Positions 1 to 14,200 of a DNA stretch of 60,000 bases are shown here, in pieces (positions within the stretch are counted from its first letter, which is position 1; every line of letters begins with the position of its first letter). The notes beneath the pieces are model-generated. The model ran no database searches and was not told the origin of the DNA. It was given only the letters and a program-made list of their open reading frames with translations. Position numbers and translations under genes: made by a program. Source of the DNA: Bugula neritina (lineage: Eukaryota > Bryozoa > Gymnolaemata > Cheilostomatida > Bugulidae); contig OZ037767.1 of assembly GCA_964035545.1 (NCBI GenBank), positions 12,073,081 to 12,133,080 on the forward strand, read 5' to 3'.

Positions 1-218
1 CAATAGCCAATAGTACTAGAGCTAAGAGCCACAAGTGAAAGAGAACAAAGTAGTGCATGTCTAGTCCAGGTCTTAATGTACCCCACTTCTACAGACCTTT
101 TCTTTCTTGCACAGAAAATTATAACTCTCAAAATTGTTTCTGTTCAAATTGTAACAGCATAAGTTGAGATGTAAATCCCTACTACTTATCCCTATTTACT
201 TTTATAGAATTGTTCTGT

Positions 219-494
219 GTCAGCTACTAGTATCAGCTGTTAGTGTCAGCAGTTAGTGTCAGTAGTTAGTGTCAGCAGTTAATGTCAGTAGTTAATGTCA
301 GCAGTTAGTGTCAGTAGTTAATGTCAGTAGTTAGTGTCAACAGTTAGTGTCAGTAGTTAATGTCAGCAGTTAGTGTCAGTAGTTAATGTCAGTAGTTAGT
401 GTCAACAGTTAGTGTCAGCTACTAGTATCAGCAGTTAATGTCAGCAGTTAGTGCCAGCAGTTAGTGTCAACAGTTAGTGTCAACAGTTAGTGCC
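219..494. repeat. 13-bp minisatellite
   Basis: About 20 diverged tandem copies of a 13-bp unit close to gtcagcagttagt. Copies vary mainly at cag/tag and tagt/taat. No gene is nearby. Confidence 0.9.
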
Positions 495-3400
495 ATAGCT
501 GTATAGAGTTCATCTTATACCAACTGTAGGTTGGCCAGTGAAACTACAGCTAGTACATGGTTTAGACATGCTCTAGCAGGAAGCAAAGAAGAAATGTTAC
601 TTTCAAGGCAGTGTTATGATACTAAACAGGTTCAACTGATAATTATAGTAATCTAATAATGGGTGACCTATATCATAAGGTAAAGAGTTTGACAGCCTCT
701 TATCAGTAATTATAACCTTGCAGGTATTTTACTTCTCTCAACCTATCTATCATGTTGTACTGTGATAGAGTCAACCATTCTCATAACAATTAGCACAAAA
801 GTCTATTCTTAGATTACAATATGATTGTATAATTACAAAAACTACAGACCTGCTATCCACTTTAACATAGGCATTAAAACAATGGCCTATTGTTAAAATA
901 AGTATGTATGCCATAAGATATTACTGTGTTTGAGACAAGCTGTTATGTGAAATTGTGTGAAAGAGAGGGTTTAGCAAAGTTCTAGCAGAGATTTTGTCTA
1001 AAGATTTCTGCAACCCACTAGTGACTTGCACACCGAAGGAGCAGCGCCACTCTCACTAAGGTCTAATAATGACTAAACTTCGCTAGTAAACCGCTAAAGT
1101 AAATGTTAGTTTCACCAAATGAACTCATGACTGGTTTTGGTTTAGTATGTTTTATGTTTGTTTTCTTAATGACTGCAACTTGCCCAGTTTTGCACCAACT
1201 AATTATTATTAGTGCTCTAAAATTGGTCAAACAATGGGAAGACAATGCCGAGAGTTTGATATTAACTATTTTATTTTAGTTTTATATTTTGCAGTTGAAC
1301 CATCCAAGTGAATGGTAGACACATAATATATCTCAACAAAAGAAAATTGTTGGTGACTAACACCAACACCTCCATGCTGAATCAGCAAATCACCAATTCC
1401 TCATAAACTCAGACTACATAGCGCTTGCCACTGTATTACTAGTATTATAATACTAAATACTAACCAACACGTATTAATTCATGTGTTGCTTAATTATGAT
1501 AATCATTTGACATTAGGAAATAGAGCTGATTCACAAGCATAGGGATATTTTAAAAGTAGTCATGCATATTTGTACCTCATTACCATAAAGTAATATAATA
1601 CTTTGGATCTTTCATAAAAATAAATTAGTTTCCTGACTATGGAAACTTTTGGCTGAATAGCAGCTTGGTTATCCCAACATAATGTAACATGATATCATGT
1701 GATAACACACAATATAACATAGCATATAACATAATGATGTATATTATAATGTAATATATTATACAATAATATTATATAAATATACAACATATGATACAAT
1801 ATGATATCAAGTTACACATCACAGTTTCTTATACTTCAGTCTGTAGGAAGTTAGTGAAAATAGAAAACAAGTTGGAAAACTACTTCTAACAGGAAAATTT
1901 ATGAAGAAAAACTAAGAACATGGTTCAGCCACAACACGTTTTGTCAAGTCAATGGCTTCTGAATGAACAAAACTTTTGCAAACCAGCATATGGATTGTGA
2001 TACGCACTGTCTTTGTTGAATATGACAAATTTTGTCGGCAAGAAACTAGTGTTAAAGGCATCGTATGCCATTCCAATTATTTGTATTATAATAACATGCT
2101 GCTAATAGCTAGTGTCTGTAAAGGCAGATTTTTAGACTGTGCCTGATTGCTGCTTTAGAAACGCATACAATGAAAGACCCCATCATTCAAGAGGATATAC
2201 AATTTTATCCATTTAAGTACAAAGTGTTAAATACACCATGTCTTTCTTCACATTAATCTATTTTACGTGATGACTACATTTCGACAGTAACATCTCAATA
2301 TAAACAAATTATACCAAGTTCCTCGCCAAACTAACATGTATAAATTACTGATATAGAAAAAAGTGGCCATGAAAGTACCCTCTGTCATTGATACAGCAAA
2401 AACTTCACCTCAAACACCATGGCTATAGCAGGCCAATACTGAAAGTGTTTAGAAGAAGCAGTCAAGTGTGGAAGAGAGTAGCATGACAGGACAAGGTAAC
2501 TGCACTGCTGGAATGTATATGCATAGTCTGGCAATGGAATACCTCTGCATTGTAATTCAGTTCCTCACAATGTAAAGAATCTTATTCTTATTGGGATTAA
2601 TAGCAAGTTCAGTTTGTATAGTAGTTTATATTGGAAGTCTAACAGACCATAGCTAGCTGTTCACAATAGAGATAGGAAGGTACTGTTGTGAATTCCAGGT
2701 ATAAGGGAGTGCTATATATAGAAGTACAAGATGCACATATAAATACCATTCGAAGGTTTTTTAATTATAGTATATATATATTTATGACAAGGTCATACCA
2801 TAGTGTACACTGGGTATTAACCTTTCAGGTGAAAAACAAAAGCAAGAGATAATAGAGATGCATGTTCACTGCACTTGTATTACAAAGCAATATTTATCTC
2901 CCTAAAGTTAATCAAGTCTTATTTCAACACCAAAGCTTATGGCAATCTAAAATAATATAAAAATAGAATATGTTGTGTAATTGCCAGAGTAGCATTTTAT
3001 TTTAATGACTATTCCCCTTCTAACCTTACAAGTTCCTCGATTAGTACCTGTTGAATTTCACTACACTCAAATGAACTGTAGTTACTACTAAACAAACTTC
3101 AGTATTCTTCTTACTCTGGATATAAACTTGTTTTTAGAAATAAGACTGAAAGATGGGATGATTCCTTTACTGCATAACTTGCTAACCAACTAGTTATACT
3201 AGCTTAAGCTTCAAGTTTGTTCAGAAGGGTTCAAGTGTATCAGTTACTAAAACCATTCAGCTCAAAATATTTTCATTACTAGAAATCAGAAGAAGTGACT
3301 TTCTCAAGTAACCTACTCATTATAAGTTATAAGTTTTCAGTAAGACTTATTTTCAGTTTCACATTTAGTGGGAGCTGTTTCAGTACAGCATATAAGAAAG

Positions 3401-5604
3401 ACATAAACTATGTGATGGCAACTAGCAGAGATGTTACAAGTTATGGTGTTTAGCTGCAACTTACGTTGAAAGACTGCAGCAGTTCAATGAGATCTCCTTC
3501 CATGCTGTAAAGAATTATATCCGTATAGCTTTCAGACTCCCATCAGTTCGGTAACACTGACTCCAGGTGAAAATGTGCTCAACTAGCTTGAAGCTAAGAT
3601 ATGTTTGGCACAGATTCCAAAGTAAACTTATGGTGTCCTTTGATGATCAGATTTATTAAGAAGTGGTGAGTAATCTTCAAACTCCTATGTTACTCAGAGA
3701 GCAATCGTTTTTCCTCAACTGTAATCTAAAAGTGAGTAAATTATGTCGTGAAGTAAGGATTTCCCCAACACCCGTAACACCCGTCACGGTAGACTATCGA
3801 CCAATCACCTGCTAAGATCAACTGCCTATTTAGAAATTGGAAATTATAGATTACTGTTGATACTTTCAGTGGTCACGCACCGTCAACCTGGTGATTAACT
3901 GCTCATAGTAATCATAATAATCACGTGTTAATATTCACAGCAGGTAGGCAAGCAGGTTCTGACTTAACGCTGTGGTTTCCATTTAAAGTTCAAACATACC
4001 AGAGTACTAGGGCATACATAATATCAGAGCACAATATTAAGGGGAATATTAAATTTCTAGACTTGCATGTGTATAAACCATAAAGTAGTGTGAGCTTTTG
4101 TTGAGTAAAATAATAACCCAGATGGGGAATTTGTTAAGCTTACACAAACTGCTAATAATTAATGCATTAGCATTTATGTGTGCAGTTACAAAAGACACCT
4201 CTATGGCATTTACATTGATTATTATGTAATACAATGCGATTGCAAAGTTTTGCCTTTATAAAAGTAATGAATAACAAGTTGCCCCCACTTGACAATTTAT
4301 AAAAAAACCTTATGTTGAAATAAACATGACCAACAGCTGTGTCAACCCAACGCATGCCTTGAAGATGCAGTACAAAATCTAGATCAATACCAGAACTAGT
4401 TACTGCAATACTGGAGAATCACTAAAATTTCTATCTGATTTTAAATTAAAATATCAATAACTGTTGAGATTGATAGTTACCAGTCACCAGTGATCAGTGA
4501 CTGGTCACTAAAGAAGACTTGCCACTCAGCCCTCAGTGTCTAAGTTACGACCCCCCTCCTCACCCACCAGTACCTTTTTTGCAAACATACTTGGTCTACC
4601 TAGAATGGATGGACATTCCTAAAATTCCTCCAAGAAAGTCAGAGAGCACGCAAAGAGTAATGGGCTGACACATAAAGTGCGTCATGTATCCCATCTCGCG
4701 TCATGCACTCTACTGACTATTACATAGGTGAGTCTATGGGTGATTGATTATTAGTTATTTATAATTATAGATTGCTTCAAAAAAGACAGGCTGTGACTAA
4801 TGAAAGGTGAAAACACGTATATGATTAACCAAGAAATGCACATTATATAACTCCATAGACGCCCATGGTTAGTTATTCCATCACCTGCACGAAAAGGAGA
4901 TTCTTCTCTGCTATACATATGCTGTCCTACTATATAGTTAACATTAAACTGCAATTTATTTCGAAGCAACTGGGTATTGATTTGATTGTCTTCCACATAA
5001 ATGGCATTTTACATTAAAATGAAAAATCACAGTTATATTGTCTCCTTTGACCTTATCCATCCTTTCTAGCTGTACACAAACCAACTTTACATTCATTTAA
5101 TGACTTTAAACATGTGCTAAGGAATGTTGCCCAATAAACATGTTTACTAAATATTGATCACATTCTATTTTTGAATACATTAAGTAATTAAAATACTGTT
5201 GATGTAGATGAGTCATTCCAATTGCAGAGATGATTTTTATCAAAATAATGATTTGATCTATGTTAGTAACTGTTAACAAAATTTATTTAACATAATATAA
5301 CAAGTTTCTTTAGTGTGCTTGGTGAAGCACAGTTCTGGGCTAAACCTAAACTTTAATTAAAAACCTTTTTAAAATGCCACATTCTTACCACATTTTTTGA
5401 GCAACACTTGCTTTCCATTCTTCAGAAGATTATGTAAGTTTGGTGAAGCATGCAATTCATATTCCTTATAATAATTCTAAAAACCATCTCATGTTAGTTT
5501 TATTTTTTTAGTTTCATTGCAATTTACTATATACTATTTTATAAATAGAGATGCTTCACAAACTCCAACTATTGTTATTTTGGTGGCATACCAGTCCAGA
5601 ACTA

Positions 5605-5651
5605 TATTCCTATATTCCAATAAATGACTATTTTATTGAAATATAGGAATA
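5605..5651. other. Inverted repeat, 20-bp arms and 7-nt loop
   Basis: The arms at 5605-5624 and 5632-5651 are reverse complements with one mismatch, around the loop tgactat. It could be a hairpin RNA, a remnant of a foldback element, or chance in AT-rich DNA. Nothing in the sequence shows that it is expressed. Confidence 0.5.
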
Positions 5652-7355
5652 CAGTGACTCATAAATGACTCATAAGATACTGGTTTATATATATATTGAC
5701 GTATTTAATCCAGGGGCTCAAAATAATTGAGTAGCAGCGTTACAGGACAAAGTTTTTAGTTTCCCTTCTTTGATATTAAAACTTGATTTTAACTTGTGAA
5801 TTGTATGTCAACATTTATTAAAGTCTGCTGTTCTTTAGCTTTTTGTGTGTAAGTCCTACATATATTGCTAGCTAAAGATTCAGAGCCATGTTAGCTCAAA
5901 ATCCATCACAAATAACATAATTGAAATTGGCTATGATCTTAAGTTAGGCATGACTTCTGTTCAACTGTTACAACACTTTTTACTCTATTAAAGCATTTGC
6001 ATGTATGACTTGCAGGAATCCATCACACACATTTTTCAACATTATTTTGTTTATTTGATTATACATTAGATTATGCAAAGATTACTACTGCTCTTCAATA
6101 GTTATACTAGTCATTATACTATGAAATTCCCTTTGCTCTTGAGATTTTGAGTAGCGAGTATGAGCCACACTGAGGTTATGATCACCTGTATATCTTATCT
6201 CTCAGGGATAGAAAACTCCTGACAGCCTTAACTTATTTCCTTTTTCACAAATTAATTTGGATATAAGCTTTGTTAAGAGCTATTTGTTTTAAAATTTCTT
6301 AAAAAAACCTTTTAGCAGCACTAATTCGAGGAGGCTGTCCATAAGTTCAATCCTCATACAGAAATGTGTGCTTAGTACCCTGACCCCATTGTACTAGTTA
6401 GAATATTCATAATATAGGAAATTTATTTTAAAATGTTATATTAAAGATAAATAATGCAATCTTGCAAATCTAAAACACATAATATTATAAGAAAAAGTCA
6501 TTAGAACATCATTTTAGAGAAAAAACAGAATGTATATAAACATCAGTGATTTAGTTTAGTTACTTTTAAAGACAGTATCAGAATTCCAGATACAATAGTC
6601 AACATAACCATGTTCATAAATTATGAGTAGACTTGTATGAGCAGTCTAAGTTCAAATAATATAGTAGATATTAGTTTTATAATAGTGAAATCATAGATAG
6701 AATACTTATATCTAAGCTACAAATAACAAAACTTACTGCTAGACTGTGAGTTAATTATTATTCAAAAGACCTACATGGGTTTAGTAATGTGCCCAATAAA
6801 TGAAGTAAGACAGTGTATATTAAGGCTATAACAGTAGAATAGAACAGGCATTATTGGTACGCCTTGAAGAGTGGAAATATTACTTCAAATTGTGTGAGAG
6901 AAGAATTAGGAACTAAAATAACAACTTTTATAATGTACAATAAATTATGATGGTTGATAAATGAACTAGAACTTGAGCACGTTGAACAGAAATAGATTTT
7001 GATTAGAAATAGATACAGCAAGAATAAAACATTGGGACAGAAACCAATGTGCTTGAATACCATCAGTGCAACCACCGCTTCCAAACAGTAGCAGGTAGCA
7101 ATATCACCAATATTTTAGGCATATGTACCTATAACTGAGCCCTAAAGACATATTCCTTGAACAATAAAGACCAATGCAACATAATAATTAGAAAAAATTA
7201 TATCTTTTAATATATAAAACACTGAAACTGCAAAACAACAAAAATAATACAATAATAACTATAAATATATTTTTTTTGTCAAATATTCTTATTTCATCAA
7301 CGTTGTTAGAAAGTTTGCCTGGGAATGTGTTTTCTGGGCTGTCTATGTTTAATAC

Positions 7356-8261
7356 TTAGTCTAATATTTTAGTTTTAGCAAACTCAATTCTGATGCCTGA
7401 CCCCATTTCGCCAGACCTTAGTACATGCCCTTGTAGTCTTTTCATTACCAAAGTAGCTGATTGGACATCCTAAAATACACGTCTCGATGTTATTAACAAA
7501 CCTTATAAATTTATTATATATAAAATCAAGAATAACAAAAGTTACTGAGTATAAGACAGTGTATATATTACTGAGTCTAAGACAGTGTATATATTAGTGA
7601 GTCTAAGGCAGTGTATATATTACTGAGTGTAAGATAGTGTATATATTACTGAGTGTAAGATAGTGTATATATTAGTGAGTCTAATGATAGTGTATATATT
7701 ACTGAGTCTAAGACAGTGTATATTTACTGAATCTAAGATAATATATATTACTAAGTCTAAGATAGTGTGCAATATGGTGGGAGAAATAATTTTTGCAGTG
7801 ATTAGTCTAGAAAGCTACATATTGCAGCTGTAGTTAGATTTCTTATAAACCTCTTGTTGAACTTAAATATCAGAGAAGCTAGTATCTGGTTGTCCTGCAG
7901 CCAGTGAATAGCAAGTTAATTTATTTGTGTAGAAATAATGGGCAGGCTGGCTTTTAAGGTGTATGAAATAAAGGTACAGATATTATGCTGTAATATTAGA
8001 TGAAAAAGCAGCAAACTTTTGTTATTCACTACTTACGGAGTATTCTACAAAGGCGCAAAATGATTTTCCCCCATTTTGCATCTGTACTGGGTGTTGTGTT
8101 CGTCTAAATTTGACAAAGCCTGGAAAGGTAGCAAAGAGATCGTGGGTATCTTGATCAATGCAACATGTTCCAATATTACTGACAAATAAAGTGTTAGATG
8201 GTGTATTCGAAGATTGCATTTGATTGGCAGTGGGGCTGGTTGCAGCAACAATTGGATTGGC
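7356..8261 (-). CDS. RBPMS: RRM2 exons of the RBPMS-like gene
   Basis: Exons 8037-8261 and 7356-7469 encode a second RRM and the stop codon. NTLFVSNIG gives RNP2, [10 protein letters not shown] gives RNP1, and [11 protein letters not shown] is the last strand. The junction is TCC|GTAAGT to an AG acceptor, phase 0. The domain is more diverged from RRM1 than the RRM1s of different animals are from each other, so it is probably an old second domain rather than a recent duplication (inference). Confidence 0.88.
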
Positions 8262-11200
8262 CTATCAAAAAACACCAAAAAAAAACCAATATAAAATAGG
8301 CTTGGGCTAAATGCAAAAATGCCTTGTTAGCAGTAACACTGATTGACGTATAAACAGCACTCAACCACAACCACCTCTCTGGTAGCATGCAACAACCCAG
8401 TAACCGGTCTAAGCAAACACCATAATAAAATTTAACACTATAATAGCTTATAAAACCTAATTCACTAAGTTGAGATTATGTTTTAGACTACTACTAGAGA
8501 GCGAACACATTTAATACAATTATACAAGAACAGTTTTTAACTCAATAAATAAAGGTGATACATTTTCCAAGGCATACAATTTTCATTAACCATTCTTGGG
8601 AGATTTTTGAGTATTATGAAATATTTGTTTTAAAATATGAAAGTTGCTTGTTGGAAATTAAAATGCTTTTCTAAACTGTATTTAATACAACCAGTTAACC
8701 CATTAGTAATCAGCAATAAAACATCAGCATAATAATACATGCTAAAAGCATTGGTTGTAAAATAAATAAGGCCAACAATTGACATAAAACAAAATAAGCA
8801 ACATTAATTTGCTAAAAAACTGAGATTAATTGTACGAGGTTTCACAATAGCTAGCATGACTACCTAATGAATACACAGCAATTGCCCAATATGCATACAT
8901 ACGATTACAATTTCATTTTTGGGAGGGGAATTGGCCTTCATTTTATAAGAAAAAATATTCCTCAGGAAAGCACAGGTCATGCATTTCACTTGCTTAATAG
9001 AAGGAAGTTGATTTCTGAACTTTTCCATTTAATTGAAATTTGGCAATCAATGTTTTTTTCTTTTATAAAATAATTTAGTGTAGATGCTATGTAAATTGTA
9101 CAGAGCATTATGCTGCATGGCTGAATCAAGAAGTCTCATCTTTTATGAAAATTACAGAAGTGGCAAAAGAGCTTTCATTATTTGTATTCTAATTGAGTAG
9201 CTGAACTGACTGGACAATATGCTTTTAACCCAGAAAGAGGGAGATACTTACTTGAAGAGTTGGTGACACGAAGTTTGCCTGACTGACTGCTGCCAGCTGA
9301 GCAGGTGTGAGGTGACCCAAACCAGCTGCCAATCCTCCGACACCAACTCCCATACCAGACATTTGTGCAACCATATGAGGAGGCAACTTCAAAAGAGTAA
9401 TGAGATAACACGTGAAAGCCTGAACACACAATATATTTGCAGCAAATGACCGAGTATGCCGCAGTAATTCAGGACTATGTGTGATTAAGCTGAATAAGCC
9501 TGGTAGTTTTTATTGTTTGTTTTAAAAAATAAAATCAAGAAGTCATAATTAAGTTATTCTTAATTTTACAATAAATTTCACATTTCACATCAGAAAACAC
9601 CACAACAAACTCACTTTGAAAAAACTATTTTGCATCAAGATAGGGTATACTTTCATATATGAAATGAGGGTTTCAGTAAGTTGATGTGGAGAAAGCCTGA
9701 AGATCAGCTAAGCATTTACTGACCTGCATTTGCTGCAAGGCAGCTAAGTTTTGGTGCTGTTGAAGAGCCTGGAGGTCATAAGCTAAGGGTGCTGCTGCTG
9801 ACCACTCAGCTCCTGCATGTAAAAATGGTACAGCTGCTAATTCGTCTACAAGGTGAACAAAACACAATGTGTGGGTTAGTCGTGTTATTCACAAACAACA
9901 CTCAGTGATTTATGTTACACTGCTATGTACAACACTGCGGTTACTATCACACTGAGAGTCCAGGAAACTCTGTAGTGTTGACTCAAACAGCAGCAAAAGT
10001 TACTAACATAAAGTGAAGTGACACTGCAAGAGTAAATGAACTTTATAACATTTGCTATCTTTCTCAAAAATGTTATAAAGTTCGAGTTTACTTTTGTTTG
10101 CAATTTTTTAAGTAGAACCAGTAAACTTTTATTTTGATTGATTGGTGAAAGATTAGGACCCAAACTTGCTAAGACACCTAAAGACTAGCAATAGACAATA
10201 TTGCCAGTCACAAACCATTTATAGTCAGGATGCTTTAATTCACTTCTACAAAAATGGTTAACTTTTCTAGAAACAAGATTGCATAAATAATATAAAATAA
10301 TATTGTTTATATGCAGGATGACCCATAGTGCTGACAACTCCAAGATATATTATAGTGAAGATATTTTGGTGCATTTACAATGTTAGTCTATATAGGTAGA
10401 TAAAGAATAATTCAAACAATTAGTGTTAAATGAAACATTCCTACACACTAATAATACAATTGATGCATCCCAGTATGTTATGTATTATATTGTTTATAAT
10501 ATGCATTTCTAGAATGCATATTATAGATCCCAGGTGCAACATGTCGCTTGAGAAAGCATTGACACATTGAATTGTACGAGTTTATACAAAGATGTAAATC
10601 TACACATGGGCCTATGTCTTTGTCACTTTTCAAATAGTTGTGTAGATCATTGTTGTAAAAATCAATTAGTATGTGTTGAACAAACAAATTATTTCAAAGT
10701 CTGTATCAATATGCTCAGGGTGAAACATATTCAATTATTCCCAACAGAGGAAAAGTAAAGAATTCTAAGAGAAGCCAACAAACATGATGTGAAACATTGA
10801 TTGTCCAAGTGTGGCTATTGCTTCTTCTCCCAGTGCATTTCTCCTTTAGTGCGTGCATTCTCCCCACGGGATGCAACATTCAATCATACAAGTTTACCCA
10901 AAAATAAAATGTAGGCCTATATCTTGGCTACTGGATCAATTAGATGTAATGTGGTGATACCAAATATAAAAAACAAAACTGAAAAGAGCAAGTTTTTTGG
11001 CTAATATAATTAAAGGTAAATTATTACAATGTACTTCTGGCAGTGTTACAAGAAATGACAAATTAACTCAGGATAACTTGTAAAAAACATTGACTAATGA
11101 CTAGTGTCAACAATGTGACAGCCGCATCAATGCCAGCAGAGCTCTTAACCATGTGTTCAGGGCAAGCTTTCTATGAGTGTAATTACATTATTACTGTAGA

Positions 11201-14200
11201 ATTATGTGAACAGAATAGTATATGCTGTATGCAAGTGACTCCTGGGGCACAACACTAACTCAGTTTGGTCTCCTAGTTGTGTCCAATATGCTAAACTGTC
11301 AGGTAACTGTTATTAGGAGTTATTGTACCCTGATACAGTTACATAATTATTCAATAAGTTGATAACATTCTCCAAACTTACGATGTTGAAATGGCAGAAA
11401 AGCTTGAGCCTGGTGCAATGCAGGATTATTTATGGTATTGTTATTTAGAGTCTTGGGCTTAGTAACTTTGGTGTTACTCTTGGCAAACTCCAACCTCAAC
11501 GTCTGTGGTAAGTCCAGATCAAACTTCACACCCTGCCATTAAATACAACACATGGATAGCAACTCAAACTAGAAAATCAAGAAAGTACAGGCTCTGTTTT
11601 ACATGACTTCCAATATAAAACGGTTTATTAAAATATTTCACATTAAAAACTACGTCGAGAACTTAAAAAAGCCTGAATAAGTTCAATCATTAAGATGAAT
11701 AACTAAAACTTGCAAACAAAAACTAACCTGAAGGTCTAATTTTGCTGATTCAGCTGCCGATTTAGATGTGAAGGTTACAAATCCTACTGGCTGTAATGAA
11801 AATAAAATTCTATAAAGACAAGAATGAATAAATGTCTGGGTATAATAACCAGTCAAGTTTCATAACTTCAAAAATAAAGTGCAAGAGTTAAAAACGATGG
11901 GAGAGCAGTGTGTGCTTTGTGAGAGACGGTACCAAATACTAATACCATGTTTGCTGGAAATTTTAACATTCTACTACACACATTAAACCAATTGCTTTCT
12001 AAAATATGATACAACGAGTGTGTGTAGAGAGTTTGGAAACTCATGAAGCTAGGAGAAGGTGCAGATGGACTTGTGCTTATAGTGTACATAAATGCTTGAA
12101 ACGGTGAATATTTTTTCTAACTCTTATTCTCCAAACTGAATTGTCCGATAAATAAAGTATAATATGCAGCTAGTTGCGTGTTGAGTAAGACACAGATTGC
12201 CTGATTGCTGTGCATTGCATGCAATGGTGAGCAGACACCTTATTGTTCCTTAATTTACCAAAATATTTAGAATAACGAATTTCAACTAAATTAGGTATAT
12301 TAATTTAATTCTGTGCTATCTATTGCATGCTGGTTAAGCATAAAAGAAATGTATAGTGATGAGTTATCGATGCTACTACTATTTTCTATAAGTATTTCGA
12401 TCTATACTCTGCATTAGTGTAACAAGGTATAATAAAAGACAACCCAGCACACTGAAAACTCAGCTTCCTTTTTCCTAATTTGCAATCTTTCAAAATGGCT
12501 GCTGCTTATGTTCATAGTTTAATTAGTAAATATGTAGAGAGCATATATGTGGAGCAGGAAACTGAAAACACAAGTAAATAAGACAGATGCTACGTTATTT
12601 CTGGTGCTGCTAGACATCTAAAGATGACAATATAGTTTGTACAGCTAGAGAGCTACAGACAGTTCTATGAGTGAGAGTGCTACTTCTTGTATTGTTAATC
12701 TTATATGGAGAGTCACAGTGAAAGATGGAACAAGATATTGCCCACGTGCCTCACTAGTTTGTTAATGATCAAATTTGAAAGTGATACAATTAGATTTGAG
12801 TGAATGTATAGGGTGATGTGAGGATTTACTAAAGGTGTGAAAATTGCTGCCATTTAGATAATGCACAGACAGCTGTGTTTCTTGGCACACCAAAGTCAGT
12901 ATAAATAGTGGTGGTATTGTGTTGCAGTGAAGGGAATCTTACCTAGTGGTCGTACATACAGGTTCAGCTAACCTGGAAATATCAGCCATGGATGTAAACA
13001 TGTTGCTTTAGTATTAAAATGATGCAAGTGGTAGGACAAGCTGTTGTGTCAATCACAAAACACACACACATTGGGAATATTAATAGCAATGTGCTAGAGA
13101 GCTGTAGCTGGAAGTTGTGAACTGAAGCTGCTGACAAAGCAAATTGTGTCAAAGTGCACAAAATAGTTTGGAAATCCAACGCCTCAAAACCTTCATTAGG
13201 ATTTCATGATCGAAACTTCTATACTAATTGAATTCACAAAAATAAAGGTATAAAAGGAGTGATACTCATTTCTATCACGCAACAAATTTCATTGCAAGAC
13301 ACATTATTTAGTTTTGCTATAGTTCATTGACAAAATAACAAAGCTTAGCTCATCCTCTACAGAGATGAATAGAGCTTCGAAATTGGGGTGGAGAAAGAGT
13401 GGGGTTAGTCGGTTCACACTTGTTGCTTTGTCCCAGCAGAGAACATACTTTTATACTAACTTATCTTTTCACTCAAGACAATCTGTGTTGTTAGTAACAA
13501 AAATCATCAAACTCTAAGCTATTTACAATATCAAAGATGGAAGATATTACCTTAGCACTATCACATTTAGCAAAACTTATTAACATCTTCAAAGTTAATT
13601 TACAATAACAACACTATATTTTTAGCTATGGTTTATTATCTTTAAAAGGCACAAAAAAGAGACTAAATATATTATTATTTATACAACTTAAGATACTTAC
13701 CGATGTGTTTTTGCCATTTTTATTGGTTATTTTTAATAGTGAGCCCTCATAACCCTGTAACAAATATTTATATACTGACCAAGCACTCTGACAGAATATA
13801 ATACTATAGAGACTAAACTATTAAATTTTCAAACATAAACATTGCCGTACCACAATATTTATAATTAAAAAAAATATAAAAAATATCTATCTATAAAAAT
13901 TACCCAATTTTTATAGATGTTTCACAGCCCAAAGTAAAATGCAATGGATTTTTAAAATAAAGTTGTAAAATAAAGGGCATAAATACAACAACTTCAATCT
14001 GATGGATACTCTGGACATAAACACAAAGTTATGATAATCAAATGGCTTATAATGTTTAGCCTGTTTACAATGTCTTTATTTCTTGAGGTGTAAATTTATA
14101 GCTACTTCAGTTACATCAGCCTTGCAGTATAAAGTGCATATTTTTCACAAGTTTGAATAGTATTGATGAAATGCATTGCCAGCCCAATTTGCTGACCATT

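Larger units (their letters stand above)
1..7355. other. Gene-free AT-rich stretch downstream of the RBPMS-like gene
   Basis: I see no exon-like reading frame with splice sites here, no tRNA and no transposon coding region. The short open frames present are unremarkable for AT-rich DNA. The right part probably includes the 3' UTR of the minus-strand RBPMS-like gene, but I could not place its polyadenylation signal. The stretch holds a 13-bp minisatellite near the left edge, an AT-rich tract at about 1680-1810, and a 47-nt hairpin at 5605-5651. Confidence 0.6.

Noticed and set aside
4751-4996. 81-codon minus-strand frame
   Set aside because: No recognisable domain or regulatory context; expected by chance.
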